Program-made: the position numbers and the translations under genes
The notes under the pieces: model-generated
Database searches by the model: none
Told to the model about the DNA's origin: nothing
Seen by the model: only the letters and a program-made list of their open reading frames with translations
Shown here: in pieces, positions 28,001-38,335 of the stretch
Layout: every line of letters starts with the position of its first letter
Position numbering within the stretch: position 1 is the first letter of the stretch
DNA from: Phorcus lineatus
Lineage: Eukaryota; Mollusca; Gastropoda; Trochida; Trochidae
Direction of reading: 5' to 3'
Assembly: GCA_921293015.1 (NCBI GenBank)
Contig: OV121081.1
Span: 5,580,001-5,644,000, forward strand
DNA: 64,000 bases

Positions 28001-31000
28001 GAGTGAGATAACTCTCATTCTCTCTGCCAAAAAACTGCATACTGAAATTTTTGAAGATAAAATTGGTATAGCATTTACAGATATTATTTTTTCATGTATG
28101 TACAGGGATCTATGCTGAGAGTCACCGCAACTCAAGATGGATACGGCTAGATGAAGAGGCGGAGCCGAGCCCGACTAAATCTGCGTCTTTGCCCACCAGG
28201 AAGATAACAGAGGGCTGTGTTGATGTGCGGGCGTCAAGTGCTTCCAGTGAGTTGGATATATGAAACTTAATGAATAACAAACAATTAGAACAGACATCAA
28301 CAAAATCTGCTAAATCTCCTACCAAAAGATACAAAAGATGAAAATAAAGATAAAAGGAGTCATAAGATAAAATTGTTTCGGGATCTCAATTGCTCTTTTA
28401 ATTAGATGTGAATGCATATGGGAAACATTATATGGAACTTGACAAACCTCTTCTTTTCCTATTATTATAGCATTAATTAAGAACTGATGAGAGGAAAAAC
28501 ATATTTCAAATATTTGACAGAGAATGTCTGTTTGGAGGTATTTATTGCATTCAAGCAATATAAAGAATGCATAATTATTCATAATATTGTTCTTATCAGG
28601 ATGAGAAATCCGTGATATCACCATGAAAACACTTGCAATATGGCCAGCAAAATGACCATTCAAGTATTCAGCTTGGACTCATTATTTATGCTGGATTGGT
28701 CAAAGCCGAGAGTCTATACTCATTTGGTCAGGGAAACCAAAACAATAGAGGTCAATCAAAGTCCTCAAACAAGCCAGGCATGGACTAGATGTTGTGACAG
28801 AGTCACATTTAGTTATTAGAAGGGGAATGTTGAGCTGGTGATTCACAAACTGAAGTCTTTGAGGGACATTATTTTTTTATGTTGAATGGGCACGTTGGTT
28901 GGTTGAGAAATGTTCCCGTGTCTGGATGCGCTATCTCTGACCCCAACCTTCTACCCCTGCTTCTCCCCCTCCTCCCCCCTGGCGTCCTCTCCGTTCTCAC
29001 CAGGTAACACACCTGAAGAACAAAGACTACATTTATGGATATACAGCTTCATTAAATTGAACAGGCAATGTTTTGCCCAATATTGCTCAAGCAGCTTTGA
29101 TAAAGAGTCCAGTGCCCTTATGTTCAACAAGCATGAACCTGCAGGTTCTGATTATTTATCAAGTTCAGATGCAGTTGCTGATAGCCTGAAACACAAAAGT
29201 TGACAAAATGAAGCAAAGCTCAAATTATCCAGTGATAAAGACTGGCATGAGCTAGAGAAGGTCTTGAGGTTCAACAAACCTAATATTTTTCTCCATTTCT
29301 CTCCAGTGTCTGATGAAGTATTCACAGAAGGTCGGGGGTCGCCGCCAGTTTTGCGGACACACAAACGATCTGACTCGTCAACAACCACGCTGTCCGAGAC
29401 CGAGTTTCAGCGCCAGTACACGTCACGTCGCAGATGTCTCATCCAGCGGGACGACAGTCAGCAGGAGTACCATCGACTCTCCGCCAGGTTCTATGGTAGG
29501 ATCAACACTCTTTCAACTGGAACCAGCATTTTTTGAGCTCTCTGTGTAATAAGATTGTCCTTGATCTCAATATCATTAATTAACAGACAGAGGGACGGAA
29601 CAGACAGAATTAATTAACAGAGGGACGGAACAGACAGAATTAATTAACATTAGCTTGCAACTGTCTCAGCAAAAAAAGAGCTCCAGAAATTTTGGTCCAG
29701 GTATTTATGGTAGAGTAAAGTATTCAGAGGATAGTTATGATGCTTCTGCCAAGTTATTTGGGAGGATGCATATGTTATGTTTTAGAAATATTTATAGCAA
29801 ATAGATATCTTTCAGCCAGGTTCTATAATTGAATAACATTATTATCATCCAGCCAGGTTATAGGTAGGATGAATTCGGACAATGAATGGGCCGGTTTTAT
29901 TGATATGCATTCCTGGAATACAACTGCATGATAATGGAATGTGATAAGAATATTTGGATATAATCAAGATTGATATTATCCTCCAGATGAGGAGCGTGTG
30001 TTGATCATCCAGAAGGAGGAAGGGGAAGCAGACCAAGACTTCGGACTTCATATCCTGGACTGTCAGCCTGCCTACATCACCTCCGTTGATCCTGGTGAGT
30101 TGACAGCTCGGAACAGAACTTAAATCTTCACTGGCAGTAGACTTGAGGCTAGAAAAAGCATGCAGCTTGACAGGTTCTCCAATCAGAAATTAAACATACC
30201 AACCTCTTTGGTCAACACTCTTTCAACTGTTATAGACCAAAGTAATTGATGGATTAACTTTTTAAAAAATAGAAAGAAAAAGTAATAGTTTGCCTTGATT
30301 CAAACACTTTGAAACTTTGTACTATTTTTAAACTACCAACCCTTGTTATACAGTACCATGTCAAATTGTGAAATTTATAAACTGGTAGTAATTAAGAAGA
30401 GGGAGGTAGATCTGTCATCAACACATGGAATTAGCTCTAGAAAGAGCAGAATTTTATATATTTAATATTTCAGGGCTTAGACCCCTCATGTCAATCTAAA
30501 TTTGTAAACGTACTGATTAGATTACATATATATACATGCTGCTTAGTTTGTAACTAAACAGAGGTATTCTAGTAACTAAACGGAGGTATTCTAGTAACTA
30601 AACAGAGGTATTCTAGTAACTAAACAGAGGTATTCTAGTAACTAAACGGAGGTATTCTAGTAACTAAACGGAGGTATTCTAGTAACTAAACGGAGGTATT
30701 CTAGTAACTAAACGGAGGTATTCTAGTAACTAAACGGAGGTATTCTAGTTACTAAACAGAGGTATTCTAGTAACTAAACGGAGGTATTCTAGTAACTAAA
30801 TGGAGGTATTCTAGTAACTGAATGGTTAAGGAATAGGGATTTTCATTACTGGCTATCTCTGTGGATCCAAGTTGAAAATGGAAATGTTCACAAAAAGGTC
30901 TTCATTCAAAATTTATGAAGATGCAATGTGAAATAGATAAAACTTATGATCAGTCAGAACATCTTAGTTATCGATACTGATGCTCTTCAAAGATACTGAT

Positions 31001-34000
31001 GTGTTGATATCAGCAAGACTTTTCTCCACCACAAGTGTATTCCTGTTTCTATCACCATGGTTACAGGGAGCCCTGCTGCGAGGGCAGGAGCACAGGAGGG
31101 GCAGATCCTGATCTCCGTGAATGGGGTGAATGTGCTGGAGGCCGGCCATGACGAGATTGTACAGCTCATGCAGCAGAGTGAGTAACGGATGTCTCACACT
31201 TTGTGGTCTGGTTAATATATCTAAATGTAATTTGGTATTTTAAATGGCAAATTATTGAAAAATTGTTATTTGCTTTAATCTATATGTACTCATAAGAAAT
31301 CTTATAAATTAGGTCTTACCCTACACCAACACTCTTTTGAAATCTGACAACTGCTAACCAGGCATGCTCTGCTCTCTTTCACTTTAGCCAATCAACAATG
31401 AAATTTAGAAATTGTGAGTATGATTTGACATGAAAGCCAGCCTGTGATTGGTTGAGAGAAGGTGAAGGTCACAGAAGATCACAGTCCATGCCCCCTGCTG
31501 TGTTGTGGTCAGAGCCTAACACAAGAAGGTACCAGTGTTTAAAAATTGAATTTTCATCTGCAGACCCATCTCTGATCAAGCTAGAGGTGGCGTACAGCGA
31601 CTTCCAGCCGGTGCGAGACCTGCAGGCACAGGTCATGGCGGGGTACATGTACAAGCTTGGCAACTCCACACTGATGCGCACCTGGAAGAAGAGATACTTC
31701 ATCCTCCGGCAGGACAACTGTCTCTACTACTACAAGACTGAACATGTACGTCTGTTTTATATGTGATGGCAGATGACGCTGCCATGTTTCCTTAAATCAT
31801 TGGTAGGCCCTCCTTCCACGGTCTGTTACTGTGCTGAAAAACAAGCAAGCGATGTTTCTTAAGATCTGTGTGAGGTATCATTGTTACCGAGCTTGCCTTA
31901 GGACAGCTTGAAATTGATTTTCTTTAATAGGTATTGTTATATTTGAGTTGTACAAAAACTATATTATCAATTGATAAAACTATTATTTCGGAAAGTGTTC
32001 AATTTATGGATCCACTTTTAACAATTAAAAAAGGACAAAATCTGTCTTGTCTTTATGAAATCTAAAATGAGAAAAGCTTTTAATCTGAGTTGTTGTTGCA
32101 GCAGGTTGTCACACAAAAGTTGCAGGTTTTAACCCTTTCACCCCTAAGAAACCAGTAACAAATATGTTTCTAGCCTCATTTAAGGCCAGTAGGGGTTAAC
32201 GGGGTTGAATGAAGTAATGCTTCCACTCTTTTTTACTTCAACAAATAACTATGCTCACAAATGTGGTGTACAAAGGGAGATAACTCTGATCTCTCTCCCT
32301 ACAGGAGCGTATTCCACTCGGTGCAGTCCCTCTAACTGGGTACAGCATCTCGCGCTACATCGACACCAACAAGGACTTTTGCTTCAAGGCAGACAAGTAC
32401 GGGGCCAGGTCGTACTACTTCATGACAGACAGCAGAGATGTTATGACGGAGTGAGCAATGAATTTTTTGTAGTTACAACAATATTGGTGTCTCTTTCATG
32501 ACAACAAATTGTAATTTTTGTACAACTGCTGTTTTTTTAGTTGAAGTTTAATAATAACTATAGATAAATCTAAGGTAAGAAGGAAGAGGACATCTATTCT
32601 GGGGTGTTCAATCCTTCCAAAACAGTCCCCCCTTCCTCTCTTCTATATTCACATCATACTCATCACAATTTCTTGTTGTGCAGGTGGGTTGGTAAGATGA
32701 CTGAAGCAGCAGCACGCTCTAAGAAGAGGGTGAGTACCAGTTTAGCATTCTCCATATTGCATACATGCAACGTGATGAGAAGTGGATCATTCTTTTGATA
32801 AATAATAATAAAATTTTTGTTAAGACAAGAATGTCTCCTCAGTTTTGGTTTTTAATAAGTATGCTGAAAGAGTTATTTATTTCTTAAAATACATTTTGAA
32901 TTAAACAAGAGGTACTTCCCATAGATAGTACACTTTCTCCACATGAGTTACTTATATTTAGATTAGAGTTACGTCCCTTGGAATAGCTCGACCTACGTTT
33001 AGGCGACAACAACGTGCACGCTTGCACAGTAGGGCACAGCAATTTCTAAATTAATTTTTTTTTTAAATGTCTCTCTCTTGCCTTACAGAAAGACTCTTGG
33101 CTGGACGTGAGTAGTCATAATGTGGGCCTGCCAGCCCTGGAGATCCGCCGCCCCGAGTCGACTGGCTACCTGAGCAAGATGGGACGACAACGCAAAGTGT
33201 GGAAGAAGCGATACTGTGTGTTGAAGGATGCCTGCATCTACTACTACAAGCTTATGTCCTCTCACAGCGCACAGGGTGAGCTCTTTGGTCTAAATCATCA
33301 CAATAGTATACATGCCACCCTTTGTAGAAACACTTTCAAAACTAAAAAAATTTAGGAATAATGATTTGACATGCAATATGGATGTTGAAATTCTAATTCA
33401 ACTTTTTTTAACTGTTACATAGCTTTTAGTCTTATGGTTATCACATCATTTAAGATTTGACAATTTTGGAAAAAACTTGGCTTTAAAGTTTAATTTGTCA
33501 ATTTTGATTAGGGATTTACCATTTGGCAAGGTTGTCTGACAGCCATCACCAATATGTGATGAAATAGCTGTCACATGTTTTAAGCCATGATTACAATAAG
33601 ACATGGCTTCAAGTCAAGTATCAAACATTCAGATGGATGTCTTCACCTCCATTGTCTATTTAAATACTCTAGGTGTTGCACATCTGCATGGCTACGAGGT
33701 GGATGAAAAAGGGTTGCCAGGGAAACGGTACAGTTTTATTCTCAGACCCCCGGAGCCAGGCATGAGAACCTTCTACTTCTCGGCAGAACATGAAACGGAC
33801 AAAGCAAGGTAGTCTATGTCACTAAGTTTATGTCAATGTTTATTTTCCTTAGTCTGTACTAGGACCTGTTATTATTATTTTCGGGAATCTGTTATCCAGA
33901 ATAATTTTAGAGAAACATTACTACCTGGAATAATTCACAAGAACCTCTGAACATGTCATGAATAATTCAAAAGAATCACTATTACTGGGTAAACTCTCTA

Positions 34001-34281
34001 TGATTCTTGGACTAGTTCCAGTGAATATTAATTGTGCAGACAATAGTGAAATACTGAATTCAAATCTAGAACATTAAGAATTATTCCAGTGAAATCTATT
34101 GCCAAATATTTAATGCAGTAAACCTCTTACTATTACGTGAATAATTCACAGTTACCCCTATTTCTGTAAAAAAGTTTTTTGCACCTTTTTATAGGACACT
34201 ATTAATGTACTTATTTCTTATGACAGATGGGTTGATGCAATGAGACGGTCCATCCAGAGATGGGTGAAGGTTGACAACTAA
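13100..34281 (+). CDS. PDZ and tandem PH domain adaptor protein (11-12 coding exons)
   Basis: Exons: 13100-14318, 28106-28246, optional 28908-29003, 29307-29495, 29987-30094, 31067-31177, 31564-31745, 32305-32450, 32684-32729, 33089-33275, 33673-33808 and 34227-34281. All phases agree, giving 839 residues, or 871 with the optional exon. The ATG has an in-frame TAA nine bases upstream and a good context. Residues 1-450 look disordered and acidic. The PDZ domain (about 516-598) has an FGLHI ligand-loop variant. PH1 (about 615-713) and PH2 (about 740-838) each carry the K-xn-K-x-R basic pattern of phosphoinositide-binding PH domains and a C-terminal helix with the invariant Trp (WVGKM, WVDAM). 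By family knowledge this is a membrane-recruited scaffold, perhaps phosphoinositide-responsive. I do not recognise a named orthologue. The join of the first exon over a 13.8-kb intron rests on phase and donor quality only. Confidence 0.8.
13700..13793 (+). repeat. Coding minisatellite, 21-bp unit encoding NEEREIQ
   Basis: Four full units and a partial fifth of a 21-bp repeat lie in frame inside the first coding exon of the PDZ-PH gene. They give a charged, probably helical run. The copies look identical at DNA level, which points to recent expansion or homogenisation. Confidence 0.9.
14455..14509. repeat. ATA/ATG trinucleotide microsatellite
   Basis: An imperfect ATA/ATG run. On the minus strand it follows a sequence ending GGGAATAAAGTATT, which could be the 3' tail of a non-LTR element, but I could not confirm that. 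Confidence 0.7.
16720..16846. repeat. 127-bp palindromic stem-loop element
   Basis: The left arm starts GGAGATAAATC and contains TTTTTTATTTTGGG and TTGTATGTCGTGCA. The right arm is its reverse complement, TGCACGACATACAA through GATTTATCTCC. Arms are about 46 bp with few mismatches and the loop is about 35 nt. It is likely a short hairpin MITE; a transcribed hairpin is possible but unsupported. Confidence 0.7.
17165..17798. repeat. Dispersed repeat copy A with short terminal inverted repeats
   Basis: It starts GTAACATGACT and ends AGTCATGTTAC. Much of its length matches 25623-26181, including ATTCTGATTGGTTGATTTG, the GATACAACATG block, and GACGTCACAAA followed by the CCAACCGTTTTGA block. At 17632-17636 it has TATTA followed directly by ACAGTA, where copy B carries an insertion. 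Confidence 0.65.
18162..18223. repeat. 62-nt near-perfect hairpin
   Basis: The 30-nt arms begin GTGTAGATACTAACAC and end with its reverse complement; about 3 mismatches and a 2-nt loop. The loop is too tight for a typical microRNA precursor, so a palindromic mini-element is more likely. Confidence 0.6.
20413..20545. repeat. Dispersed repeat, copy 2 of 2
   Basis: Partner of the repeat at 9290-9430, in the same orientation and of similar length, with moderate divergence. Confidence 0.55.
24085..25264. mobile_element. Candidate nonautonomous DNA transposon, about 1.2 kb
   Basis: Its termini are inverted copies of about 25 bp: the left end reads ATGCAGAGCTCCCGATAAGC and the right end is the reverse complement of ACAGAGCTCCAGATAAGC. 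No long reading frame lies between them. The ends are imperfect and no target duplication was resolved. Confidence 0.45.
25272..25587. mobile_element. 316-bp MITE with 61-bp inverted repeats and CATTAT duplication
   Basis: The element starts TATGGAAGGGGATGTG and ends with its reverse complement. The terminal inverted repeats are about 61 bp with one mismatch seen. The direct 6-bp duplication CATTAT flanks it exactly at 25266-25271 and 25588-25593. No coding capacity. Confidence 0.8.
25623..26181. repeat. Dispersed repeat copy B, interrupted at its right side
   Basis: The copy begins AGTAACATGACTT and follows copy A (17165-17798) block by block up to the shared ATTTGGTATTA. There the 367-bp element at 26182-26548 is inserted. 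Homology resumes only for a few bases (CAGTA), after which the sequences differ, and the copy A right terminus is not found. Confidence 0.6.
26182..26548. mobile_element. 367-bp MITE inserted in a repeat, TATTA duplication
   Basis: The element runs from CCGTATTCGA to TCGAATACGG, giving 10-bp terminal inverted repeats. TATTA flanks both sides (26177-26181 and 26549-26553). Subterminal GCGCCC and GGGCGC blocks are also inverted. The empty site in copy A at 17632 has one TATTA, as expected for insertion with a 5-bp target duplication. Confidence 0.8.
27325..27535 (+). mobile_element. 5'-truncated CR1/L2-like LINE 3' end
   Basis: From 27333 the frame encodes WNNLPLELRQS and then SFRKSLKTFLFG before a TAA at 27414-27416. 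That is the typical C-terminus of reverse transcriptase ORFs in CR1/L2-like LINEs. The 3' region runs through GCGCTATACAAATGTACTTT into a TTA repeat tail ending near 27535. Only this tail is present, as expected for an incomplete insertion. Confidence 0.75.
29588..29647. repeat. Two-copy 30-bp tandem repeat
   Basis: Unit CAGAGGGACGGAACAGACAG plus ten further bases, repeated directly at 29588-29617 and 29618-29647. It lies in an intron of the PDZ-PH gene about 90 bases after an exon. Confidence 0.85.
30550..30822. repeat. 22-bp intronic minisatellite, about 12 copies
   Basis: The unit is GTAACTAAACGGAGGTATTC followed by TA. Copies alternate between an A and a G variant at the AAACrG position, with further single changes near the right end. 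It lies in the intron that splits the PDZ domain (between 30094 and 31067). Each unit carries a GTAACT start resembling a weak splice donor. Confidence 0.9.
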
Positions 34282-34567
34282 ACCTTGACCTCATGACCTT
34301 ATGACCTCTTGACCCCAGCAGCACCAAAGACAGTGACCACTGCAGCTACGGACCTCTCACTTCAGTACAAACACCTTGGAGCCTTAACACTGCAACCAAC
34401 TATCTGTATAGGCAGCTGCAACAGCAGGACACGTGACGCTAGCTGTAGCAACGTAGATGTTTGCAATAGATGTACTATCTGCGTCAGCTTTATGGAGTGA
34501 TGTACATTATACATAAAAGCTGATTTATTGTAGTAGAACTTAATTTGATACTCCGAGTTTTGAGAGA

Positions 34568-34573
34568 AATAAA
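34568..34573 (+). promoter_or_regulatory. Candidate polyadenylation signal of the PDZ-PH gene
   Basis: AATAAA 287 bases after the stop codon, followed by a T-rich stretch. It is the first such hexamer downstream of the CDS. Confidence 0.5.
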
Positions 34574-36199
34574 TTTAATATTTTTTATTTGTAATATATG
34601 ACTGATGGAATTATTTTAGAGTTTAGATAAAAAAAATTACAATTAAGTTTCTCTTCATACAAAAAAACATGTCTCAGCTTTGCAATGGAATCAAACTGCA
34701 AAGTCAATTGTAGCAGCAGCAGCATCAACTACCAGCTGCAGCTTCACCCACCAGCTGCCGCATCAACTACCGGCTACAGCATTAACTACTGGCTGCAGCT
34801 ACATCAACTGCAGCAGAGAAAAGTATTCTTGTATATGCTCATAGAAAGTGCTAGGAGAGTTTTAGAAACGTGCTAGAATTGAACAGAGTTGTGACATCGC
34901 TTTCTTCACTCCTGTTGAAGATAAACTGTACATAAGAGTAAGATTTTTGTTTGGAAATATTCGTCTCGATCACTCAATGTTATTTTGGAGAAAAGCCATT
35001 ATTATATAAAAATTGATGTTACTTCAATTTGTATATATCTGAAAAAATCTTGATTGTCTGTTGCTATGTTTGTGTTAAGTGCTATTCTATTTGTGAATTA
35101 AATAAGAATTAATTGGAAATTATTTCTTTGCAGATACGTTTTGAGTTTGAAGTAAAAGTACAAGTCCTTGATGAAGGAATTGTTTGGATTAAAGTTTTTG
35201 CAATAATGATAGTTTGCATGAGACGACAAGAGGTTTTTAGTTTTCCATTTGGTATTTAGCGTACCACATTTCTGTTAGATATATAATAGTTTGTATTGCA
35301 AAGTTATTTTTTTGGCAATGCAAAGTTAATTTAGCATAAAACAATGATTTGATTCCAGGTAGGATTTCTTATTTTACACTTATGTATTTACGCTTTACAT
35401 ATCAATTCAAAATAGAATTAAAGGACCACCGCAATTTTCAATATTGAAGTATATGATAGTTCATTTTTTATTTTTATTGAATATGTTCTCTTATTATTGT
35501 AATCAAAATTTTGGGGAAAATTTTTGTATCTTAATCAAAGTTCTCCCACCATATCAGAATGTATAACACTTTAACACTATTATCTATCCAAAAATCAAAG
35601 GGAAATGTGATATTTTACATTCATGTGCTAGTAATACTTATAACAACACCGCTATGTGGGATGCTACTTTTATTCCATATCTTGCATATCTAATCCAAAC
35701 AATTTGGTTTATCAGTTTAAATGATTCTGCATGTCCTGAAGGTTAGATACATCCTGTGAGAGGGAATCACATACACAAAGTAGAGTATTATAAGACCTTC
35801 ATGATACCATATTTTCATCTAGCCACCCTCAGTTTTGCATTGGCTTGAATTGTACTGAATAGGAAATTATTTAGAATACTGAAAACCAGAAGCGTCATAC
35901 ATTTAGATTAAATGATTTAGAAAATTCTTCTTAAACATTAATCTTACAAAATCAGTTTTATAGATCTGTGTTAATCCCTTTATGCATCTCCTGACAATTA
36001 TAATGATTAAAGACACAACTATATAGTTGTAATTCATGCCATTTTGTTTTGATCCATCCTATTTGACTCACATGAAATGTCATATCAATGCTTTGGCCGT
36101 CCTATGTATAACCAACTTCCTTCGCAAGGCATATCTCACACTAGTCCCAGTGACTGACTTATTCAAGCCTTTCTGACTTTCAGCCTACTGAACATGAAC

Positions 36200-36430
36200 T
36201 TGATTTAAAAAATAAAGTTCACTCTACCCAAATATGTTTTGTGATAAAGTATAGTTTTCCCTGAAATATTACAGTAAAGCATGAAATAAATATTAGCGCC
36301 AATTGCCAATATTGATAGGAATGTGCCATGTAGATCAAAGGTTACCATGGACGCGGGATTACAAGGGGGCAGCGGGGAAGAGTGGATAACCTTATTAGAT
36401 TGTTATGTCATGAAAAACTATACCTTTAAT
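36200..36430. repeat. Dispersed repeat related to 53320-53415 and 53979-54035
   Basis: The part at 36340-36430 (GGTTACCATGGACGCG through GAAAAACTATACCTTTA) is the reverse complement of 53320-53415. The part at 36200-36260 (AATAAAGTTCACTCTACCC...) matches 53979-54035 in direct orientation. Both ends of this copy hold AAAGTATAGTTTT-like sequence in inverted orientation, suggesting a MITE. Confidence 0.6.
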
Positions 36431-37705
36431 GTCTGATAAAGAACTTTTTTTTACTGTTCTAACCGCTAGGCATCCTATAAAGTTTTATCAGAAAGGAGGG
36501 TGATACTAATTATTTAAAGGGAGGGAGCTGCTCATCAATTTTGTTCAGTGCAGCAAGGCTTGAGTTAGTCATTGATTGAGTTATGGCTTGCAGAGAAGGT
36601 TACGGTGTCACATGAAGGCTCATATGTTGTTAAATGGTTGTGTAAGCTTGTAACATTCCAAATGTAAGCATAGGGCTTTGCGTATCACATGGTTGTGCAT
36701 TTATGATGCTTATAACAGCTTTTGTATAGCATCTATTGTATGAAACTAGGATAACATATATATCACTATATTTACCAATCAGTTGTAGTTGAAATCCTCA
36801 TCTGATTGTGGTCATGTTTTTAACTGTAAGTTATTGGATATCATAAATAACCTTGTCAGATGATCCTGTTTGACAAAAGTATTTCTTGTATACTTTTGCA
36901 ATTTACTTAAAATGTCTCATCTACTAATACCACCAACAATATTGCTCAATGTTTCTTTGTTATTGTTTCCAATATGCTTATCTTTTGTAAGTTGCCATTT
37001 ATTTGGAAACAACACATGAATCTTTTTAATGCGTTGTGTTCTGTTAAAAAACATTTTTCATAGAGATACCTGAAGAGATGTAAACATAATATTGGTTTAA
37101 ATTCATATCATTTGTTCTCCCTTAACTACTTACATACAACTACTTTTTCATTATTGTTTTTTTTTGTAAAAAAATGTTTATTCTTTTACATAAAAATGTA
37201 TGTATTCACCCCTTCACTTTCTTAGTTGATTATCCTGGAATGAAGTTCCAAATCTAAGTCTTTGTGCTGGACTGGAGGCTTCAAAATAGAACCCTATCAT
37301 ACTGGACATGCATTTATATTGGATTTAAAGTATTAATGAAATAAAACATGCACAAGTTTTGTTGGAGATGTATACTCTCCATCATCTGAGGATATTATAG
37401 GATATTCAAAGAGATATTATATCTTTATCATTTGCATTGGAAATTCTCAATTTTATCAGTTTCTCTTAAAGAACGTTTTCATACTTACAGAAAGAATGTT
37501 TACATTTGATAAGAAACACCTTCTCACACATATCCTAGATCACAGGGGTATTGTTACATTAGGGAAAGAGTAGCAGTGATATACAAGTTGAAATAGAGTT
37601 TGTTCCAGATTACATACTAGAAGGGGCAGTAGCACATTTTTCTAGATAAATGAAGTGATCTCATGAAAACAAACATGAATGTTTCCATTTGCAAGACACT
37701 TTTTT

Positions 37706-38335
37706 TTAATCAAAAGGAGCAGTTTTAGAATGAGGGGACTATGATCAGTTTAGCTACTCGAATCTCGTCCCCTGCCTCACACCAAAATAATTACAAAATG
37801 ATGTTGTAACACGTTTTTCGGCGATTCTGATTGGACGAAAGCTTTTAAAAACATGCAAACATTTCTTGATGAATGCAGAAAGAATTTGCAGTTATACCTC
37901 GTGCATTCATACTTTATGACGTCACAATCTGACAGAACAAATTGACACAACGGCTAGTCCGGTTATGTCAACTGAGCATTACTTTGATTCTTTTGCAAAA
38001 TAAGAAATGTTCGCATCTCATCATCTTCATAACTGCGTTGATAACCAGATTATACTTTCGTGCCCCAAGAGAAACTATTACCTTCACCGAACTCTTGATT
38101 TTAATAACTACGAGTCCTGAAGTTCGATAGATTAAAAGGCATTCACACCAAAATGGCTGCAAGTGGTTTCACTTGATACTTCATTATTTTATCTACAGTC
38201 GCAGATGATCAGGCTCAGCAATGATGTGTTTTCACCCTCTGAAGAATATACATAAATTTGTCTTTAACTAATGTTAATTTTGGAAAAATTGTAGAAATAA
38301 ATCTTTCAAAAATTGTGCTACTGCTCCTTTAGAAT
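37706..38335. repeat. Dispersed repeat, AGGAGCAG family, with apparent insertion
   Basis: Similar to 8490-8720, but the two homologous parts (37706-37745 and 38131-38260) are separated by about 380 bases. The separating segment has a GATTCTGATTGGACG block. The right end reads ACTGCTCCTTTA, the inverse of the family's left end. Confidence 0.45.

Larger units (their letters stand above)
14319..28105 (+). other. Long first coding-region intron (about 13.8 kb) of the PDZ-PH gene
   Basis: It begins with a GTGAGT donor and ends with a TACAG acceptor at 28105. I saw no convincing coding exon inside. It holds a microsatellite, two stem-loop palindromes, two copies of a dispersed repeat, three inverted-repeat DNA elements and a LINE fragment, each listed separately. 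Confidence 0.6.

Noticed and set aside
30550-30822. Minisatellite considered as a CRISPR-like array
   Set aside because: Units are directly adjacent without unique spacers, and the window is an animal nuclear genome.
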